Shown here: positions 61,409 through 64,000 of the stretch, in pieces
Layout: every line of letters starts with the position of its first letter
How positions within the stretch are numbered: position 1 is the stretch's first letter
DNA from: Bacillota bacterium
GTDB lineage: Bacteria; Bacillota; Bacilli; Bu12
Direction of reading: 5' to 3'
Length of the DNA: 64,000 bases
Assembly: GCA_014896485.1 (NCBI GenBank)
Contig: JADBKH010000007.1
Span: 19,963 to 83,962, forward strand
Notes under the pieces: generated by a model
The model's database searches: none
Seen by the model: only the letters and a program-made list of their open reading frames with translations
Told to the model about the DNA's origin: nothing
Position numbers and translations under genes: made by a program

Positions 61409-62146
61409 TTACTTCGACGGTGTTTTCAATCGACAGGCCGCACGCAGTGCATTTACCTGTCTCTCTGTCAGGGGGCGCCATGCCCCCCGCGGAAGATGAA
61501 GGCGTTCCAAACGAATGGGGCCTACTGCCTGCCTTTCTAAGAAGACCACCTTTGCACCGATGCTTTCAAACGCCCGGCGAATTTCTCGATTGTGGCCCTC
61601 ATGTACCGTGACTTCCAAGATCGAGTGTTGCGCTATTGGGCGATATTCGAGCAAATGTACTTTCATGGGTTCAAAAGGTTCTTCTTGCTGACGTACCCCT
61701 TTGCGTAACGGAATCAACTCGGCATCCCGCAATTTACCTTCTACAGCAACGCGGTAGAGCCGCGGGATCTGATAGCGGGGATGCATCAGGCGAGAAGCCA
61801 ACAGACCATCATTGGTCAAAAGAAGGAGGCCACAGCTTTCTCGATCGAGTCGCCCTACGGGGTACAGCGGCAAGCCAATCTCGGCGATGATATCTCCGAC
61901 GCAAGGGCGACCTTTAGGGTCGGAAAGCGTAGTAATCACACCGCGAGGTTTGTTCAATGCGAACGTCTGGGTGGGCGCAAGCTGGATTGGCTGGCCGTCT
62001 ACCGCAACGAGGGTGTGCTCATCGACTTCTATGCCCATCTGTGTGACCCTTTGGCCATTGACAGTGACATGACCGGAAGCGATTAGCGCTTCGGCTTTCC
62101 GACGAGAGCAGCGACCGCTATGCGCGATATAAGTTTGTAACCGCAC
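61409..62146 (-). CDS. rluB: Pseudouridine synthase, RluB/RsuA family
   Basis: 245 residues: N-terminal S4 RNA-binding domain (RLQTYIAHSGRCSRRKAEALIASGHVTVNGQ) and a catalytic domain with NKPRGVITT, the catalytic Asp in VGRLDRESCGLLLLTNDG, and HEGHNREIRRAFESIG. This type makes pseudouridine in 23S rRNA (position 2605 for RluB). The spmB-rluB order agrees with B. subtilis, where rluB follows spmB. SD aaggag before GTG 62146. Confidence 0.92.
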   Translation of the reverse strand: MRLQTYIAHSGRCSRRKAEALIASGHVTVNGQRVTQMGIEVDEHTLVAVDGQPIQLAPTQTFALNKPRGVITTLSDPKGRPCVGDIIAEIGLPLYPVGRLDRESCGLLLLTNDGLLASRLMHPRYQIPRLYRVAVEGKLRDAELIPLRKGVRQQEEPFEPMKVHLLEYRPIAQHSILEVTVHEGHNREIRRAFESIGAKVVFLERQAVGPIRLERLHLPRGAWRPLTERQVNALRAACRLKTPSK

Positions 62147-62298
62147 GATCTTCTCCTTGTGAGCTGTTTCATTGTCCGAATTCCGTTTTTCCTGATGACG
62201 ACTCGAAAACCCCTTCCTCTTTTCCTGCCTCGGGATAGTGAAGTGGGCTGTACACTCATTTTACTCAATGATTCGCAGCTGCCCAAGGGACCTGCGTT

Positions 62299-62826
62299 TT
62301 ACTTGCCGAAGAAAAGGGTGGTGGCATAAAGGGCGCCCAACGCTGCGGCAGCGTCGGCGATCAAACCTACCGGTAGGGCATAGCGCCACTTTCGAATGCC
62401 TACGCTGCCGAAATAGACGGTGAGCACGTAGAGTGTGGTCTCACTGGCGCCCATCATAACTGCTGCTAGGGTACCCGAAAAGGAATCTGGACCCTCTTGG
62501 CGCATGACATCCATGACCATGGCCATTGTTGCGTTGCCGGAGATCGATCGCATGAGCGCGATGGGTACAAAATCTGAAGGTATTTTCGCCCATTGGGTAA
62601 TTGGAGCCAGAACACTTGCCAGCAAATCAAAGGCCCCGGACTGGCGAAAGATGGCAATGGCGACCATCATCCCAGCTAAATACGGAAAAATGTCAATTGC
62701 GACGTGTAGCCCTTCCTTTGCACCTTCCACGAAAACTTCAAAAATTGATACGCGGCGCAGATAGCCAAAGAGTATGACAAAAACGACAAACAGAGGAACG
62801 ACAAAATCTGCAATGCCGATGCTCAT
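62299..62826 (-). CDS. spmB: Spore maturation protein SpmB
   Basis: 175 residues, nucleoside-recognition (Gate) domain membrane protein with about five helices (VVPLFVVFVILFGYL; VAIDIFPYLAGMMVAIAIF; NATMAMVMDVM; GTLAAVMMGASETTLYVLTVYFGSVGIRKWRYALPVGLIADAAAALGALYATTLFF). With SpmA it is needed for spore core dehydration in Bacillus and Clostridium. ATG overlaps the spmA stop (ATGA). The longer frame upstream is a shadow of spmA. Confidence 0.94.
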   Translation of the reverse strand: MSIGIADFVVPLFVVFVILFGYLRRVSIFEVFVEGAKEGLHVAIDIFPYLAGMMVAIAIFRQSGAFDLLASVLAPITQWAKIPSDFVPIALMRSISGNATMAMVMDVMRQEGPDSFSGTLAAVMMGASETTLYVLTVYFGSVGIRKWRYALPVGLIADAAAALGALYATTLFFGK

Positions 62827-63410
62827 GGTTTGCTGCTGCTTCTGTGCCGAAAGATGCGGTCTGCAAGGATTGCTACCCCCGTGCCTATTGCAGTGGCAAC
62901 AAGCGTTGGTAAAACGATCGCAGAGGGATGGAGTGACCCCATTTGTGCACGCAAGCCGATGGCAGTGGTGGGTAAAAGCATTAGCCCACTGGTATTGAGC
63001 GCCAGCAACGTGCACATTGCCGGTGAGGCAGTCGTCGGATCGGGGTTGAGTTTTTGCAGTTGCCGCATTGCCTCAAGCCCTATTGGCGTTGCAGCATTCC
63101 CCATCCCTAAGAAGTTCGCTGAAAGGTTCATGACAATGGCCCCCGCAGCAGGGTGATCGGGAGGCACTGAAGGAAAGAGAAAACGAATCAAGGGCCGAAG
63201 GAAGCGAGAGAAAATGGTGATCAAGCCTGCTTCTTGAGCGATGCGCAGGATCCCCATCCAAAACGCTAAGATGCCGACCAATCCAATGGTCAGCGTAACT
63301 GCCTGGTGTGCCCCGTCAAAAATCGCCGAAGTGACCGTGCTGATCTTTCCGGTCGCACCAGCAACGCTCATTCCGATCACAATGAAGAAGAGCCATACGA
63401 GGTTGATCAA
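62823..63410 (-). CDS. spmA: Spore maturation protein SpmA
   Basis: 195 residues, partner of SpmB with the same Gate fold: INLVWLFFIVIGMSVAGATG, GLVGILAFWMGILRIAQEAGLI, LSANFLGMGNAATPIGLEAMRQLQ and SGLMLLPTTAIGLR. TTG 63410 follows gaggtgg at a normal spacing. It starts 33 bp after the dacB stop; dacB-spmA-spmB is the conserved spore-cortex operon and is SigE-controlled in B. subtilis. Confidence 0.94.
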   Translation of the reverse strand: MINLVWLFFIVIGMSVAGATGKISTVTSAIFDGAHQAVTLTIGLVGILAFWMGILRIAQEAGLITIFSRFLRPLIRFLFPSVPPDHPAAGAIVMNLSANFLGMGNAATPIGLEAMRQLQKLNPDPTTASPAMCTLLALNTSGLMLLPTTAIGLRAQMGSLHPSAIVLPTLVATAIGTGVAILADRIFRHRSSSKP

Positions 63411-63443
63411 CCTCGTTCACCACCTCATTTACCTTTTGGGATA

Positions 63444-64000
63444 CTACCCCCACCCCCTGATAGCAGGGGAGCGTTGGAACGAAAGTTGGTCAGCAGCTTG
63501 GCTCCAGGAGGCTAGGGAATTTCGTAGCCGCTGCCACCACGGTCGCTTCGGTACATCTTGTGCGCAGATCATGGACACATGGCCCAGAGATTGTCCGTCC
63601 AGTTTGGCAAAGAGATCGGCACAGGAAGTACCCTTAGATACCGGCGCTTGCAGAATATCAGGAGCGATTTGCCAACGAACGCGTTCCCTTTCCCCCTCTT
63701 TCAGCGGATAATAAAGCGTTTCGCTTGCGATCGCTTGCACTTGATTCACTTTTCCATTGGCCACCTTTAATGAAAACGGGATCCCCTGCTGTACCAGTGG
63801 TGTCCGGGTAAAGGTTGCATATCCATAGTCCAACAGATGACGAGTATCTTCCCAGTCATTGGGATCGTTGAGTACTACACAGATGATGCGAAACCCATCC
63901 CGGCTGGCCGATGTCGCCAGGCAGCGCCCCGCTTTGCGTGTGTAACCTGTTTTGATGCCATCGGCGCCTGGATAGAGCCGCAACATCTTGTTCTCGTTGA
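63444..64000 (-). CDS. dacB: D-alanyl-D-alanine carboxypeptidase, DacB-like, truncated at window end
   Basis: Only the 3' part is in the window: the frame is open to base 64000 (Asn-Glu-Asn-Lys-Met before the first visible Met). The third active-site motif KTG is present in DGIKTGYTRKAGRC; the SxxK and SxN motifs lie outside. After the catalytic domain comes a PBP5-type C-terminal beta domain (IPFSLKVANGKVNQVQAIASETLYYPL) and a basic, amphipathic end that may anchor the protein. In B. subtilis dacB encodes PBP5*, which trims spore-cortex crosslinks. Assignment to dacB and not dacA or dacF rests on the spmA-spmB neighbours. Confidence 0.85.
   Translation of the reverse strand, partial: NENKMLRLYPGADGIKTGYTRKAGRCLATSASRDGFRIICVVLNDPNDWEDTRHLLDYGYATFTRTPLVQQGIPFSLKVANGKVNQVQAIASETLYYPLKEGERERVRWQIAPDILQAPVSKGTSCADLFAKLDGQSLGHVSMICAQDVPKRPWWQRLRNSLASWSQAADQLSFQRSPAIRGWG

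Noticed and set aside
1..64000. CRISPR array, prophage or transposon
   Set aside because: No regularly spaced direct repeats, integrase, transposase or capsid-type genes were seen on either strand.

Overview
The window is a gene-dense, 53-54 % GC-looking stretch of chromosome from an endospore-forming member of the Bacillales. The evidence is gene content (spoVK, ylbJ, spoIVA, spmA, spmB, a dacB-type carboxypeptidase), Bacillus-like SD sequences with many GTG and TTG starts, a Gram-positive LexA box, GlnR-type boxes, and gene order shared in blocks with Bacillus subtilis. The adenosine-specific kinase and the HTH-less BirA would fit a deep, possibly thermophilic branch such as Alicyclobacillaceae; that placement is inference. 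I saw no phage, insertion sequence, CRISPR array or toxin-antitoxin locus. Most of the window is core genome.

Layout. (1) 1-8.8 kb, plus strand: the 3' end of a Gfo/Idh/MocA dehydrogenase, then miaB-ymcA-mutS-mutL-RsmJ-like methyltransferase-miaA, with overlapping stops and starts from mutS to miaA (tRNA modification and mismatch repair), followed by hfq. (2) 9.2-15.1 kb: nitrogen assimilation. An ammonium transporter lies behind a GlnR/TnrA-like box, then spoVK, ynbB and the glnR-glnA operon with its own operator. (3) 15.1-22.6 kb: autoregulated lexA on the minus strand, three lineage-specific genes, a class II fumarase/aspartase, a molybdopterin oxidoreductase and a GT4 glycosyltransferase. 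(4) 22.6-27.1 kb, minus strand: GNAT, HD phosphohydrolase and nfo; tRNA-Trp; a DnaI/DnaC-like loader with dnaD. (5) 27.2-44.6 kb, mostly minus: a YflT-type stress protein (plus), aspB-ypmA, a small plus-strand gene, a long operon (DUF2520-panB-panC-panD-TPR-dinG-mtaD) behind a structured leader, then birA-mgsA-dapB, folE, yitT, mecA, uvrC. (6) 44.7-51.8 kb: a 45-codon ORF, an HAD nucleotidase-like gene, divergent ylbJ, adenosine-specific kinase, a PhzF-like gene, a CoA-binding protein, DUF445, and the menaquinol:cytochrome c reductase operon qcrABC. (7) 51.8-58.5 kb, minus: tRNA-Pro, spoIVA with a SigE-like promoter, der, an S1-domain protein, cmk, an M20 amidohydrolase. (8) 58.6-64 kb: a YbaB-like/hypothetical/YkvI trio (plus), a GH18 lipoprotein whose catalytic Glu is Gln, rluB, spmB-spmA and a truncated dacB.

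How the genes work together. The nitrogen block looks like one regulon: both amt and glnRA have an inverted repeat about 50 bp upstream of the predicted transcription start. The pantothenate block joins panBCD to a DUF2520 NAD(P)-binding protein that is a reasonable candidate for the ketopantoate reductase step. It sits downstream of a promoter and about 165 nt of leader that contains mutually exclusive hairpins and an intrinsic terminator. This leader is the most interesting unexplained structure I found. Many gene starts below are moved inward from the longest open frame to a start with a good SD and family-typical length; the reason is given in each entry.
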